From: Vagococcus acidifermentans | GTDB lineage: Bacteria; Bacillota; Bacilli; Lactobacillales; Vagococcaceae | Reading direction: 5' to 3' | Length of the DNA stretch: 64,000 bases | Assembly: GCF_003987655.1 (NCBI RefSeq) | Contig: NZ_NGKC01000004.1 | Span: 62,001-126,000, forward strand | Shown: one piece after another, positions 1 to 8,996 of the stretch | How the letters are laid out: every line of letters begins with the position of its first letter | How positions within the stretch are numbered: the stretch's first letter is position 1 | The notes under the pieces: model-generated | Database searches by the model: none | What the model was told of the DNA's origin: nothing | What the model saw: the letters and a program-made list of their open reading frames with translations, nothing else | Made by a program: the position numbers and the translations under genes

Positions 1-1
1 T

Positions 2-744
<743 letters not shown>

Positions 745-745
<1 letters not shown>

Positions 746-798
746 AAAAGATGCGTGGCAACGGCACGTTGATATGATGCCGTTTCTGCGCTCTTTTT
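745..798 (+). terminator. Intrinsic terminator after tyrS
   Basis: A long hairpin starts just after the stop codon. Outer arms are AAAAAGA-GCG and TGCGC-TCTTTTT, and the inner arms AACGGCA/TGCCGTT pair perfectly. It ends in a run of T. Confidence 0.8.
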
Positions 799-829
799 CA
801 GCTCTCAAAGAAATGGGCAAGCATTTCCC

Positions 830-858
830 TTGTTTCACCCATTAAAACTTTATACAAT
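830..858 (+). promoter_or_regulatory. Probable sigma-A promoter of nfo
   Basis: TTGTTT at 830-835 and TACAAT at 853-858 are separated by 17 bases, about 30 bases upstream of the endonuclease IV start. Confidence 0.6.
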
Positions 859-889
859 TTAAGAGATGAAACGAAGAGGAGTAGATGTT

Positions 890-1789
890 ATGTTAATAGG
901 CTCGCATGTTAGTATGAATGGCAAAAAAATGTTGCTGGGTTCCGCTGAAGAAGCCAAGAGTTACGGCGCGACCACGTTTATGATTTATACAGGAGCACCG
1001 CAGAACACAAGAAGAAAACCTGTCGAGGAGCTGAATATCCAAAACGGTCTGGCTTTCATGGAAGAAAACGGGCTGGATGTGCAGAAAATCGTAGTGCATG
1101 CACCTTATATTATCAATTTGGGAAACACCATCAAACCGGAGAACTTTGAGTTTGCGACGGAATTTCTCCGTCAAGAAATTTTGCGGGTGGAAGCGATTGG
1201 CGCAACACAAATCACGATGCATCCCGGGGCGCACGTGGGAGCGGGTGCGGATGCTGGCATTGCCAAAATCGTTGAAGGCTTGAACCGTGTGCTGCGTGCC
1301 GACCAGGTACCTCAAATCGCTTTGGAGACTATGGCGGGCAAAGGCACGGAAATTGGCAGGACATTCGAGGAAATTGCGAAAATCATCGATGGTGTCACGC
1401 ATAATGACAAATTGTCGGTCACTCTTGACACATGCCACATTCATGATGCGGGTTACAATGTACGCGAAGACTTTGACGGTATCCTGAACGAGTTTGATAA
1501 AATCATCGGTTTGGACCGGCTGAAAGTGATTCATGTCAACGACTCCAAAAACAGTCAAGGTGCGCATAAAGACCGCCACGCGAATATCGGCTTCGGCGAA
1601 ATCGGCTTTGATGCGCTGAATTACGTGGTGCATCATCCGCAGTTGACAGAGTTGCCGAAGATTTTAGAGACGCCGTATGTGGGAGAAGACAAAAAAACCG
1701 CGAAAGCACCGTATAAATATGAATTGGCAATGTTTAAAGAAGGCGTCTTTAACGAGCAGCTGCTGGAAGATATCATAAACCAGAAATAA
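890..1789 (+). CDS. nfo: Endonuclease IV (apurinic/apyrimidinic endonuclease)
   Basis: Base-excision repair enzyme that cuts DNA 5' of abasic sites using a trinuclear zinc centre in a TIM-barrel fold. The protein (299 residues) opens with [15 protein letters not shown], the usual N-terminus. Metal-binding segments typical of the family are visible: [42 protein letters not shown] and VIHVNDSKN. An in-frame ATG at 866 exists, but AGAGGAG sits 8 bases before the ATG at 890, so 890 is chosen. It stands alone, with its own promoter and a terminator upstream. Length and motifs leave little doubt. Confidence 0.96.
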   Translation: MLIGSHVSMNGKKMLLGSAEEAKSYGATTFMIYTGAPQNTRRKPVEELNIQNGLAFMEENGLDVQKIVVHAPYIINLGNTIKPENFEFATEFLRQEILRVEAIGATQITMHPGAHVGAGADAGIAKIVEGLNRVLRADQVPQIALETMAGKGTEIGRTFEEIAKIIDGVTHNDKLSVTLDTCHIHDAGYNVREDFDGILNEFDKIIGLDRLKVIHVNDSKNSQGAHKDRHANIGFGEIGFDALNYVVHHPQLTELPKILETPYVGEDKKTAKAPYKYELAMFKEGVFNEQLLEDIINQK

Positions 1790-1873
1790 AATGCCGAAGA
1801 GGCTTTTCATTCCAGTCTATTTTTAGTAGAATAATATATTGTGAAACACTTCAACGTGAGAGGAGAGAATATC

Positions 1874-2104
1874 ATGAGCACAGGACTAGTTATTTTAATT
1901 GCCGTTGTCGCATTGCTGGCTGGAGCAGTTGGCGGCTTCTTTTTGGCAAAGAAAACATTTGAAAATGAGTTAGAGAAAAATCCTCCCGTTAATGAGGATA
2001 TGTTGCGGATGATGATGGCGCAAATGGGTCAAAAGCCGTCAGAGAAAAAAATTCGTCAAATGATGCAAAACATGCAGAATCAATCCAAAAAAGCTAAAAA
2101 GTAG
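1874..2104 (+). CDS. YneF family small membrane protein (UPF0154)
   Basis: A 76-residue protein with one N-terminal membrane helix ([20 protein letters not shown]), a short acidic linker, and a Met/Gln/Lys-rich cytoplasmic tail ([23 protein letters not shown]). This is the standard layout of the UPF0154/YneF family, found throughout Firmicutes without a settled function. AGGAGAG precedes the ATG at 1874; an earlier in-frame start at 1841 lacks a ribosome site. The end of the gene overlaps an inverted repeat, AAAAGCTA with TAGCTTTT, that may already act as a weak terminator. Confidence 0.9.
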   Translation: MSTGLVILIAVVALLAGAVGGFFLAKKTFENELEKNPPVNEDMLRMMMAQMGQKPSEKKIRQMMQNMQNQSKKAKK

Positions 2105-2141
2105 CTTTTTGTGTGATGCTGCATCAGTATCTTTATGTGTC

Positions 2142-2178
2142 AAACGGGTTCCTTTTCAAGGTGCCCGTTTTTATTTTG
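2142..2178 (+). terminator. Intrinsic terminator after yneF
   Basis: Arms AAACGGG (2142-2148) and CCCGTTT (2164-2170) with a T-rich tail, between the YneF gene and the ABC exporter genes. Confidence 0.65.
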
Positions 2179-2197
2179 TTGGAAGAGGAGTGAAGGT

Positions 2198-3949
2198 ATG
2201 AGTGTTTACAAGAAGTTGGGATGGTTTTTTAAGCAGGAGAAGAAGGCTTATTTAATCGGGATTACAGCTTTGTTGATGGTGTCTGTCATCAATCTGCTGC
2301 CGCCCAAAATAATCGGGATGATCGTGGATGATATCGCCGGCCGGCAGCTGACGTTTCAAAAAATGATTTTTTGGGGTGGCTGGCTGGTCATTGCGGCTGT
2401 TGCCCAATATTTGCTGCGTTTTGTCTGGCGTACAAAAATTTGGGGAAGTGCGGCCAAACTAGAAAAACTGCTGCGCCAGCGGCTGTTTCATCATCTGACC
2501 ACTATGGACCAGATTTTTTTTCAAAAGTATCGCACAGGAGATTTAATGGCGCATGCCACCAATGATTTGAATGCTATCCAGATGGTTGCCGGCGCTGGTA
2601 TTTTGACCTTTGCCGATTCATTTCTGACAGGGGCGATTACGATTATCGCGATGATGGTTGTCGTTGACTGGCGCTTGACGTTGATTGCCCTAGTCCCATT
2701 GCCGTTTCTGGCGGTGACATCACGGGTTTTAGGGAATAAACTGCATGATGCTTTCAGGGAATCGCAAGCAGCTTTTTCCACATTGAATGACAAGACACAA
2801 GAAACGATTACCGGCATCAAGGTAATCAAAACATTCGGGCAGGAAAAAGAGGAAGTCGAAGATTTTCAGGAAAAGGTCGATGACAGCATCCGCAAAAACA
2901 ACCGCGTCAATTTCCTTGATGCCCTGTTTGACCCGTTCATAACACTGATTATCGGTGCTTCTTATGTGGTGACAATTATTTTGGGCGGCTACTTTGTGAA
3001 AAATAATGAGATTACCATCGGACAATTGATTACATTCATTAATTATATCAATATGCTGGTTTGGCCGATGTTCGCCATTGGCCGTTTTTTCAACGTGCTT
3101 CAGCGGGGCAATGCCAGCTATGACCGGGTTGAGGAATTGCTGCGGGAAAAATCCCATATCGTCGAAGCGGTCAAAGGGATTGACACACCGGCTCACGGCA
3201 ATGTCGACTATCATGTGAAGCGCTTTAATTACTACAACGATGACCAAGTGACATTACAGAATATCGACTTTACAATTGAAGAAGGACGCACACTCGGGAT
3301 TGTCGGACGGACAGGTGCGGGGAAAACAACGATTTTGAAACTGCTGATGCGGGAGTACGACGAATATGAAGGCGAAATCAATTTTGGCGGCCACAGCCTG
3401 CAGACATACAGCCTGGATGCTTTATTGACATCTATCGGCTATGTGCCCCAAGACCACTTTCTCTTTTCGATGACAGTCCGGGACAACATCCGCTTTGCGA
3501 AACCGGATGCTTCACAGGAAGAAGTTGAGCATATTGCCAGAATAGCGGCGATTCATGATGATATCCTCGGATTTTCAAACGGCTATGACACGATGGTCGG
3601 TGAGCGCGGTGTGTCCCTTTCAGGCGGACAAAAACAGCGGATATCGATTGCGCGTGCTCTGCTCGCCGACCCGGAATTGCTGATTCTGGACGACGCACTG
3701 TCGGCCGTCGATGCGAAAACAGAAGAAAAAATACTGGATAATTTGAAAACCCTGCGTCAAAATAAAACGACGATTATCAATGCACACCGCTTGAGCAGTG
3801 TGATGCATGCGGATGAGATACTGGTTATCGACCAAGGTCAAATCACTGAGCGGGGCACTCATGATGAACTGATTGCTTCCGGCGGCTGGTACAAAAAAAT
3901 GTATGACAAACAGCAGCTTGAAGCCAAGATAGAAGGGGGGAACGAATAA
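2198..3949 (+). CDS. Heterodimeric ABC multidrug exporter, subunit with degenerate ATPase site (LmrC/BmrC type)
   Basis: Half-transporter of 583 residues: an N-terminal exporter domain of six membrane helices and a C-terminal nucleotide-binding domain. Walker A GRTGAGKTT lies near residue 370, signature LSGGQKQR near 473 and Walker B near 495. Walker B reads LLILDDALSAVD, so aspartate replaces the catalytic glutamate. In LmrCD and BmrCD this marks the subunit that contributes the non-hydrolysing site. The start at 2198 has AGAGGAG upstream; an in-frame start at 2135 lies before the terminator and is rejected. The stop overlaps the next ATG by one base, so both subunits should be made together. 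Likely role is export of drugs or amphiphiles; the substrate cannot be read from sequence. Confidence 0.93.
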   Translation: MSVYKKLGWFFKQEKKAYLIGITALLMVSVINLLPPKIIGMIVDDIAGRQLTFQKMIFWGGWLVIAAVAQYLLRFVWRTKIWGSAAKLEKLLRQRLFHHLTTMDQIFFQKYRTGDLMAHATNDLNAIQMVAGAGILTFADSFLTGAITIIAMMVVVDWRLTLIALVPLPFLAVTSRVLGNKLHDAFRESQAAFSTLNDKTQETITGIKVIKTFGQEKEEVEDFQEKVDDSIRKNNRVNFLDALFDPFITLIIGASYVVTIILGGYFVKNNEITIGQLITFINYINMLVWPMFAIGRFFNVLQRGNASYDRVEELLREKSHIVEAVKGIDTPAHGNVDYHVKRFNYYNDDQVTLQNIDFTIEEGRTLGIVGRTGAGKTTILKLLMREYDEYEGEINFGGHSLQTYSLDALLTSIGYVPQDHFLFSMTVRDNIRFAKPDASQEEVEHIARIAAIHDDILGFSNGYDTMVGERGVSLSGGQKQRISIARALLADPELLILDDALSAVDAKTEEKILDNLKTLRQNKTTIINAHRLSSVMHADEILVIDQGQITERGTHDELIASGGWYKKMYDKQQLEAKIEGGNE

Positions 3950-5730
3950 TGGAAGAGTCACAATCGGCTTGGGCCAAATCATTCACATTAAGCGAACAAA
4001 ACACAATCATCAAACGGTTATTGCTGTTTGCCAAACCGTTCCGCAAAAAATTTATCCTTGCATTGACTTGTTCCCTGCTTTTAGCAGTGATTAATATTTT
4101 GCTGCCAAAGATTTTACAGCTTTACATGGATGATTATTTGACGACGGATTCAGCCACGACACGCATCATTCTTTATTTTGCGGCGCTGTACGCAGCGGGC
4201 ATCATCATCAAAGCCCTTGTCTGGTTTTGCCAATGGTACTTGTATTCGAGCGCGTCTCTTCAGACATATCAGTCGATTCGTGTTGCTTTGTTTGAAAAGC
4301 TGCAGACACTGGGCATGCGCTATTTCGACCAGACGCCTGCCGGCTCCATTGTGTCCAGAGTGACCAATGACACAGAAACACTGTTTGATTTCTGGCAAGT
4401 GTTTCTGATGGTGCTGACGGCAATTTTCGGTGTTCTCAGTTCGTTTACGGCAATGTCTTTCATCGATCCAAAATTGACACTCATTTGTCTGCTGTTTCTG
4501 CCGGTTTTGCTGCTGATTATTTGGTATTACCAAAAATTCAGCTCGCGGATTTACCGGGGGATGCGGGAAAAATTAAGCACGCTGAATACGAAGTTGAATG
4601 AATCGATTTCCGGCATGAGTATCATTCAGTATTTCCGCCAAGAAAAACGGCTGGAAAAAGATTTTGATGACACCAACAGCGACTATTTGGATTCGCGTTT
4701 TGCCATGATACGGACGAATGCCTTGCTTTTGGCGCCTGTCATCAACTTGCTGTTTGCGCTGGGGACGGCGGTCGTTTTGTCTTACTTCGGCATTTTATCG
4801 CTTTCTTCACCGGTCGAGGTGGGACTGATTTATGCATTTATTTCATATCTCCAGCAGTTTTTTAATCCGATGACCAACATGATGGATTTTTTGAGCATTT
4901 TTCAAGACGGTTTGGTTGCCGGCAGCCGGATTCTCACGATTTTGGACCACGAAGAACTCGCTCCCCAACAAGATGAAGACGCGGATGCCACAGTAACTGA
5001 AGGAAAAATCGAGTTCCGCGACGTCAGTTTTTCTTATGACGGAAAGCAGAAAGTGTTGAAAAATATCAGTTTTACCGCCAATCCGGGTGAAACAGTCGCC
5101 CTCATCGGCCACACCGGCAGCGGCAAAAGCTCGATTATCAATGTGTTGATGCGGTTTTACGAATTTTATGAAGGTGATATCCTGATTGACGGACGAAGTA
5201 TCCGGGAGTATCCGATTGACGAGCTGCGGCGCAAGATGGGACTGGTGCTGCAAGATGCGTTCATGTTTTACGGCGACATCTCACGCAACATCCGATTGCT
5301 GAACAAAGACATCTCCGACAGTGAAATCGAAGCGGCATCCCGCTTTGTGCAGGCTGATACATTTATCAATACATTGCCGAAAAAGTATCATGCCAAAGTG
5401 CTGGAGGGAGGCACCAGTTTTTCCAGCGGGCAGCGGCAGCTGGTTTCTTTCGCCAGGACAATCGTGACTGACCCGAAGATTCTCGTACTGGATGAAGCGA
5501 CAGCAAACATTGATACGGAAACAGAGGGGCTGATTCAAGAAGGACTGGCTCGGATGAGGCGCGGTCGGACGACGATTGCCATCGCCCACCGGCTGTCAAC
5601 GATTAAAGATGCCGACCTGATTCTGGTACTTGAAAAAGGCCGAATCGTTGAAAGAGGCACGCACGACGAGCTGATTGCGCGCGCAGGCCTGTATTATGAC
5701 ATGTACCGCCTGCAAAATGCGCAGGTGTAA
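3949..5730 (+). CDS. Heterodimeric ABC multidrug exporter, subunit with canonical ATPase residues (LmrD/BmrD type)
   Basis: Partner half-transporter, 593 residues, membrane domain followed by ATPase domain. Walker A GHTGSGKSS is near residue 388. Walker B ILVLDEATANID carries the canonical catalytic glutamate, but the signature is altered to FSSGQRQL instead of LSGGQ. This is the mirror image of the upstream subunit: the altered signature faces the partner's altered Walker B, giving one degenerate and one active composite site. Translation begins within the stop codon of the upstream gene. It ends in a clear terminator, so the two genes form one operon. Confidence 0.93.
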   Translation: MEESQSAWAKSFTLSEQNTIIKRLLLFAKPFRKKFILALTCSLLLAVINILLPKILQLYMDDYLTTDSATTRIILYFAALYAAGIIIKALVWFCQWYLYSSASLQTYQSIRVALFEKLQTLGMRYFDQTPAGSIVSRVTNDTETLFDFWQVFLMVLTAIFGVLSSFTAMSFIDPKLTLICLLFLPVLLLIIWYYQKFSSRIYRGMREKLSTLNTKLNESISGMSIIQYFRQEKRLEKDFDDTNSDYLDSRFAMIRTNALLLAPVINLLFALGTAVVLSYFGILSLSSPVEVGLIYAFISYLQQFFNPMTNMMDFLSIFQDGLVAGSRILTILDHEELAPQQDEDADATVTEGKIEFRDVSFSYDGKQKVLKNISFTANPGETVALIGHTGSGKSSIINVLMRFYEFYEGDILIDGRSIREYPIDELRRKMGLVLQDAFMFYGDISRNIRLLNKDISDSEIEAASRFVQADTFINTLPKKYHAKVLEGGTSFSSGQRQLVSFARTIVTDPKILVLDEATANIDTETEGLIQEGLARMRRGRTTIAIAHRLSTIKDADLILVLEKGRIVERGTHDELIARAGLYYDMYRLQNAQV

Positions 5731-5750
5731 GCACTGACCGTATAAAAAAT

Positions 5751-5798
5751 AAAAGCTATTCTATGACTTGTGACGGCAAGCTTAGAATAGCTTTTTTC
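5751..5798 (+). terminator. Intrinsic terminator after ABC exporter pair
   Basis: Arms AAAAGCTATTCTA and TAGAATAGCTTTT around a 19-base loop, followed by T residues. Confidence 0.85.
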
Positions 5799-5832
5799 TT
5801 TGCCAGCCAGCAGCCTGTGTTTCTTTATGTTA

Positions 5833-5862
5833 TCTTAAACTTCTTTTGAGCTGGGTTTAAGA
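5833..5862 (+). promoter_or_regulatory. Inverted repeat upstream of ABC-2/HExxH/two-component cassette
   Basis: Perfect 8-base arms TCTTAAAC (5833-5840) and GTTTAAGA (5855-5862) with a 14-base spacer, about 50 bases before the first gene of the cassette. A related TTAAACT lies at 5871-5877. It could be the operator of the response regulator encoded at 8298, but that is inference. No convincing -35/-10 pair is evident. Confidence 0.4.
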
Positions 5863-5913
5863 TTCGTTTTTTAAACTAGAGTTAACAAGGAATACTTCAG
5901 GAGGGGACAGAAG

Positions 5914-6594
5914 ATGATAACGTGTGAACACATGACTAAAAAATATGGCAGGAAAACGGTGGTCGAAGATTTGTCCTTTGACGTCAAAAAAGGCGAAGTG
6001 TTTGCCTTGCTTGGGGCAAACGGTGCCGGAAAGACGACCACCATTAAAATCTTGCTGGGACTTGCTGCTGCAACATCAGGAAGGGCAGAAGTCGATGACG
6101 GCCTCAGCATCGGCTTTTCACCTGAATCACCGTACTTTCCGTCTTTTCTTACAGGGCGGGAAGTCTTGCGCTATTACGGTAAATTGAGCGGACTGTCGAA
6201 TAAAAAATTAAACGCAGTGATTCCGCAGTTGTTGTCAGAGGTCGGCTTGGAAGACGACAAGGTCATAGTCAAATATTATTCAAAAGGGATGCTGCAGCGC
6301 TTGTCGCTGGCACAATCCTTGCTGGGTGAGCCGCAGCTTTTGGTTTTGGATGAACCGACCAGCGGGCTGGATGCGCTCGGGCGTCTGGAAGTGTTGACTC
6401 TCATCAGCCGTATGAAAGCAAAAGATATCACGGTGGTTTTCAACTCCCATATTCTAGACGATATCGAACGAGTCTGTGACCGCGGCATTATTTTAAAAAA
6501 GGGCCGACTAGTCAGCGAATGGGAGAAAGGTATCACTGCGCCTGACAAAACATTGGAACAATATTTTATCGAAAGTTTGCAGGAAGAGGAGTAA
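5914..6594 (+). CDS. ABC-2 type transporter ATP-binding protein
   Basis: Cytoplasmic ATPase (226 residues) that powers the membrane protein encoded next. Walker A GANGAGKTTT is near residue 36, signature YSKGMLQRLSLAQ near 123, and Walker B LLVLDEPTSGLD near 142. The layout fits the CcmA/BcrA/YhaQ-like ATPases that pair with ABC-2 permeases. AGGAGGGG precedes the ATG. It is the first gene of a tightly spaced five-gene set (4 to 18 bases between genes) ending with a two-component system. Such ABC modules often export peptides or protect against membrane-active peptides, but nothing here fixes the substrate. Confidence 0.93.
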   Translation: MITCEHMTKKYGRKTVVEDLSFDVKKGEVFALLGANGAGKTTTIKILLGLAAATSGRAEVDDGLSIGFSPESPYFPSFLTGREVLRYYGKLSGLSNKKLNAVIPQLLSEVGLEDDKVIVKYYSKGMLQRLSLAQSLLGEPQLLVLDEPTSGLDALGRLEVLTLISRMKAKDITVVFNSHILDDIERVCDRGIILKKGRLVSEWEKGITAPDKTLEQYFIESLQEEE

Positions 6595-6598
6595 AAAA

Positions 6599-7363
6599 AT
6601 GAAAACAGCCATCGTATTAAATACAGTTAGAGAAAAAATCAGAAAGAAACAGATTTTGTCAACCGGACTGATTACCGCCGTTTTGCTGTTTTTCTTTGTC
6701 AGCGGCAATTCAACCATCACTATCGGTAATCAGCAAGTAACTGAGCTGTCCATGCTCCTGCCCATTTATCTGACGGTCGGGTCTCTTGTTTGCGGATTGG
6801 CAGCTATCTTGCTCAGTGCCGGCAGCATCCCGGCAGAATATGAACGGAAGAGCAGCTATCTTGTGTGGGTGAGAGATATCCCTCAAAGTGTGTATCATGT
6901 GTCTGTTGCGGCGGGGAACAGTCTTGCTGCCGCAGCCACTGCCGTGTTCTTCTATTTGTCGTGTCTGATTTTTTTGTTAGTAAAGCAAGCTGACGTCAAT
7001 CTGTTTTTGCGGCTGCCTGCTGCATTTTTGCTGACGTTGGGACTCGTTGTGGCGCTGTCATTTCTGACGACCGGTTTTTCAGTCAAATTGCCGCCGGCAG
7101 CAGCGGGTGTGTTGGTCAGCAGTTTGTTTATTTTAGGTATGCTCAAACATGTGTTGACGTTATTATCAAGCAGTCTGACAGGGGCGTTGTCAGTCGTTTT
7201 GAAAAGAGTCGTCCGCTTCGTGCCTGATTTTTACGGGATTTCTTCACAGTCCGCCAATTATCTAATAGACAGCCGCATAGACTGGCATTCTGTGTTTTTG
7301 CTGCTTCTGACAGCTTATGCGGGCTTAGTCCTATTGTGGATGTTGCGACGGAAGGAGGCGTAA
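6599..7363 (+). CDS. ABC-2 type permease, six membrane helices
   Basis: Membrane partner of the preceding ATPase, 254 residues. Six hydrophobic segments are visible, near residues 20-38, 50-76, 98-124, 138-158, 165-190 and 228-250, with a short basic C-terminus (MLRRKEA). The size and six-helix plan match ABC-2 permeases; there is no large extracellular domain of the BceB kind. It starts four bases after the ATPase stop, with GGAAGAGGAG as ribosome site. Function is inferred from layout and neighbour rather than from a sequence signature. Confidence 0.85.
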   Translation: MKTAIVLNTVREKIRKKQILSTGLITAVLLFFFVSGNSTITIGNQQVTELSMLLPIYLTVGSLVCGLAAILLSAGSIPAEYERKSSYLVWVRDIPQSVYHVSVAAGNSLAAAATAVFFYLSCLIFLLVKQADVNLFLRLPAAFLLTLGLVVALSFLTTGFSVKLPPAAAGVLVSSLFILGMLKHVLTLLSSSLTGALSVVLKRVVRFVPDFYGISSQSANYLIDSRIDWHSVFLLLLTAYAGLVLLWMLRRKEA

Positions 7364-7367
7364 TCAG

Positions 7368-8279
7368 ATGACACGCAAAACAATTATCACCATACTAAAA
7401 GTTGTTTCCGGCATGTTATTAGTCGCAGGTTATTTACTGACCGGTACTTACGGGTTAAGTCCAATCAATCAGCGGCTGTATCAGGAGGCTTTGGCATTGC
7501 AGCCGGTAGTTGACGATCTGAATTTTTCCGAGTTTCGCCTGAGCGACTACCCTGTCGCCATCTATGACGGCAAACATGACTATGTACTGGATAATGGGAA
7601 AGATATCGCCAAACGTCAACCGGTCCTTGGTGCTCTGGCTGCCACGACCTATGAAGTGAACGGTCACTATGAAGTATTTATACCGGAATTCAAGACGTAT
7701 CAGATGATGGAATACGGTACTGCTGATTCTGAGAGCAAGAAGGATGTGATGGAATCACACTTTATCAGTATGATTTGGCACGAGGCATTTCATGCCTGGC
7801 AGATGACACATTATTTCCCGGCACTTAAAGAGTGGGGCACAGAAGAGTTGGACATTCAGGAAATCGACGGCAACCCAGCGGTAAAAGAACTCTACACACA
7901 CCAATACAAACTGCTGAAACAAGCTGTGTTAGAAGAGGATACAGACATCATCAAACAGCTGGTCCGTAAGTTTTTAAACATTGAAGCTCAGCGTCAACAA
8001 TTATTGCCCGAAGAAGTCATCGGTTTTGAAAACCGTACTGAGTTGCTTGAAGGTTCCGCCTACTATGTGGAAAGTCAAGTGATTTTAGCAACAGCTGGCA
8101 AAGAACGTTATCACGATTATTACATCAGCGACATGGCTGAATATCGCGAAGGCAGAATCAAATATTATGTATCCGGCATGGCAAAACTGACCCTGCTTGA
8201 CAAGCTGGGGGTCGCATGGAAGAATGAATTCAACATGAGCCGCTCAATCACTGATTTATTGGCGGAAAGTCTGGAATAA
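7368..8279 (+). CDS. Membrane-anchored HExxH protein, putative zinc metallopeptidase
   Basis: I do not recognise this family. The 303-residue protein has one N-terminal hydrophobic segment (about residues 5-30) preceded by basic residues, so it is probably anchored with the rest outside; no lipobox cysteine is present. Residues 137-145 read WHEAFHAWQ, an HExxH zinc-binding motif (H138, E139, H142). ELLEGSAYYVE near 225-235 offers a glutamate (E229) as third ligand, as in gluzincins. It follows the permease by four bases with AAGGAGG upstream, and precedes the response regulator by 18 bases. It may cleave an extracellular peptide sensed or transported by its neighbours; that is inference. It could also be a non-catalytic sensor. 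Confidence 0.7.
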   Translation: MTRKTIITILKVVSGMLLVAGYLLTGTYGLSPINQRLYQEALALQPVVDDLNFSEFRLSDYPVAIYDGKHDYVLDNGKDIAKRQPVLGALAATTYEVNGHYEVFIPEFKTYQMMEYGTADSESKKDVMESHFISMIWHEAFHAWQMTHYFPALKEWGTEELDIQEIDGNPAVKELYTHQYKLLKQAVLEEDTDIIKQLVRKFLNIEAQRQQLLPEEVIGFENRTELLEGSAYYVESQVILATAGKERYHDYYISDMAEYREGRIKYYVSGMAKLTLLDKLGVAWKNEFNMSRSITDLLAESLE

Positions 8280-8297
8280 GAATGTTGGAGGAGACAA

Positions 8298-8993
8298 ATG
8301 ACTTATACGATTTTAGCTGCAGATGATGAAATAGAAATGCTGGACGCTCTGGAGCTGTATATGACCAAAGAAGGATTTTCTTTTATTAAAGCACTGGATG
8401 GCATGGAGGCGGCAGCTGTCTTTCAAAAGCAGACCGTCCATCTTGTGCTGCTTGATATCATGATGCCCAAGCTGGACGGTTTTGCCGTGCTGAAAAAAAT
8501 CCGTGAAACCAGCGCAGTCCCTGCCATCATGGTGAGCGCGCGGGATGCTGATTATGATAAGATACTGGGGCTGGAACTCGGTGCTGATGATTACATCACC
8601 AAACCGTACAATCCGCTGGAAGTTGTTGCCCGCGTCAAGGCATTGCTGCGCCGCTACTATGATTATGCGCCGGCGGAAATAGAGACGGCCCAAACCGTTC
8701 TGACCCATAAAAATCTGGTGCTGCATGTTGATGAAGGCGTACTGCTGAAAGAAGGGCAAGAGATTACACTGACCTCGACGGAATTTAAAATGTTGAAGCT
8801 GTTTATGGCGCATCCCGGACGTATTTTTACCCGTCAGCAGATTTATGAAGCAGTCTGGGAGGAGGCCTATTACGGTGATGATAATACGGTATCGGTCCAT
8901 TTAAGCAATCTCAGAAATAAAATTGAAAACAATCCCAAAAAACCGGCCATTCTGAAAACTATCAAAGGTCTGGGATACAAAATGGAGAAATAA
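8298..8993 (+). CDS. OmpR/PhoB-family response regulator
   Basis: DNA-binding response regulator, 231 residues. The receiver domain (about 1-115) has the acidic pair ADDE, the phosphorylation site D53 in LLDIMMPKLDGF, and the conserved lysine in DDYITKPYNP. The C-terminal winged-helix domain (about 135-231) has the typical ending VSVHLSNLRNKIE and IKGLGYKME. GGAGGAG precedes the ATG. It is encoded three bases before its kinase, so the two are a pair. Being cotranscribed with the ABC and HExxH genes, it probably controls this same operon. Confidence 0.95.
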   Translation: MTYTILAADDEIEMLDALELYMTKEGFSFIKALDGMEAAAVFQKQTVHLVLLDIMMPKLDGFAVLKKIRETSAVPAIMVSARDADYDKILGLELGADDYITKPYNPLEVVARVKALLRRYYDYAPAEIETAQTVLTHKNLVLHVDEGVLLKEGQEITLTSTEFKMLKLFMAHPGRIFTRQQIYEAVWEEAYYGDDNTVSVHLSNLRNKIENNPKKPAILKTIKGLGYKMEK

Positions 8994-8996
8994 ATC

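Noticed and set aside
893-1636. Long open frame of 247 codons antisense to endonuclease IV
   Set aside because: It lies wholly opposite a gene with clear motifs, has no ribosome site, and reads as low-complexity Arg/Phe/Asn-rich protein with no family resemblance.
7368-8279. HExxH protein as a lipoprotein
   Set aside because: The N-terminal hydrophobic segment has no cysteine in a lipobox; a plain membrane anchor or uncleaved signal fits better.
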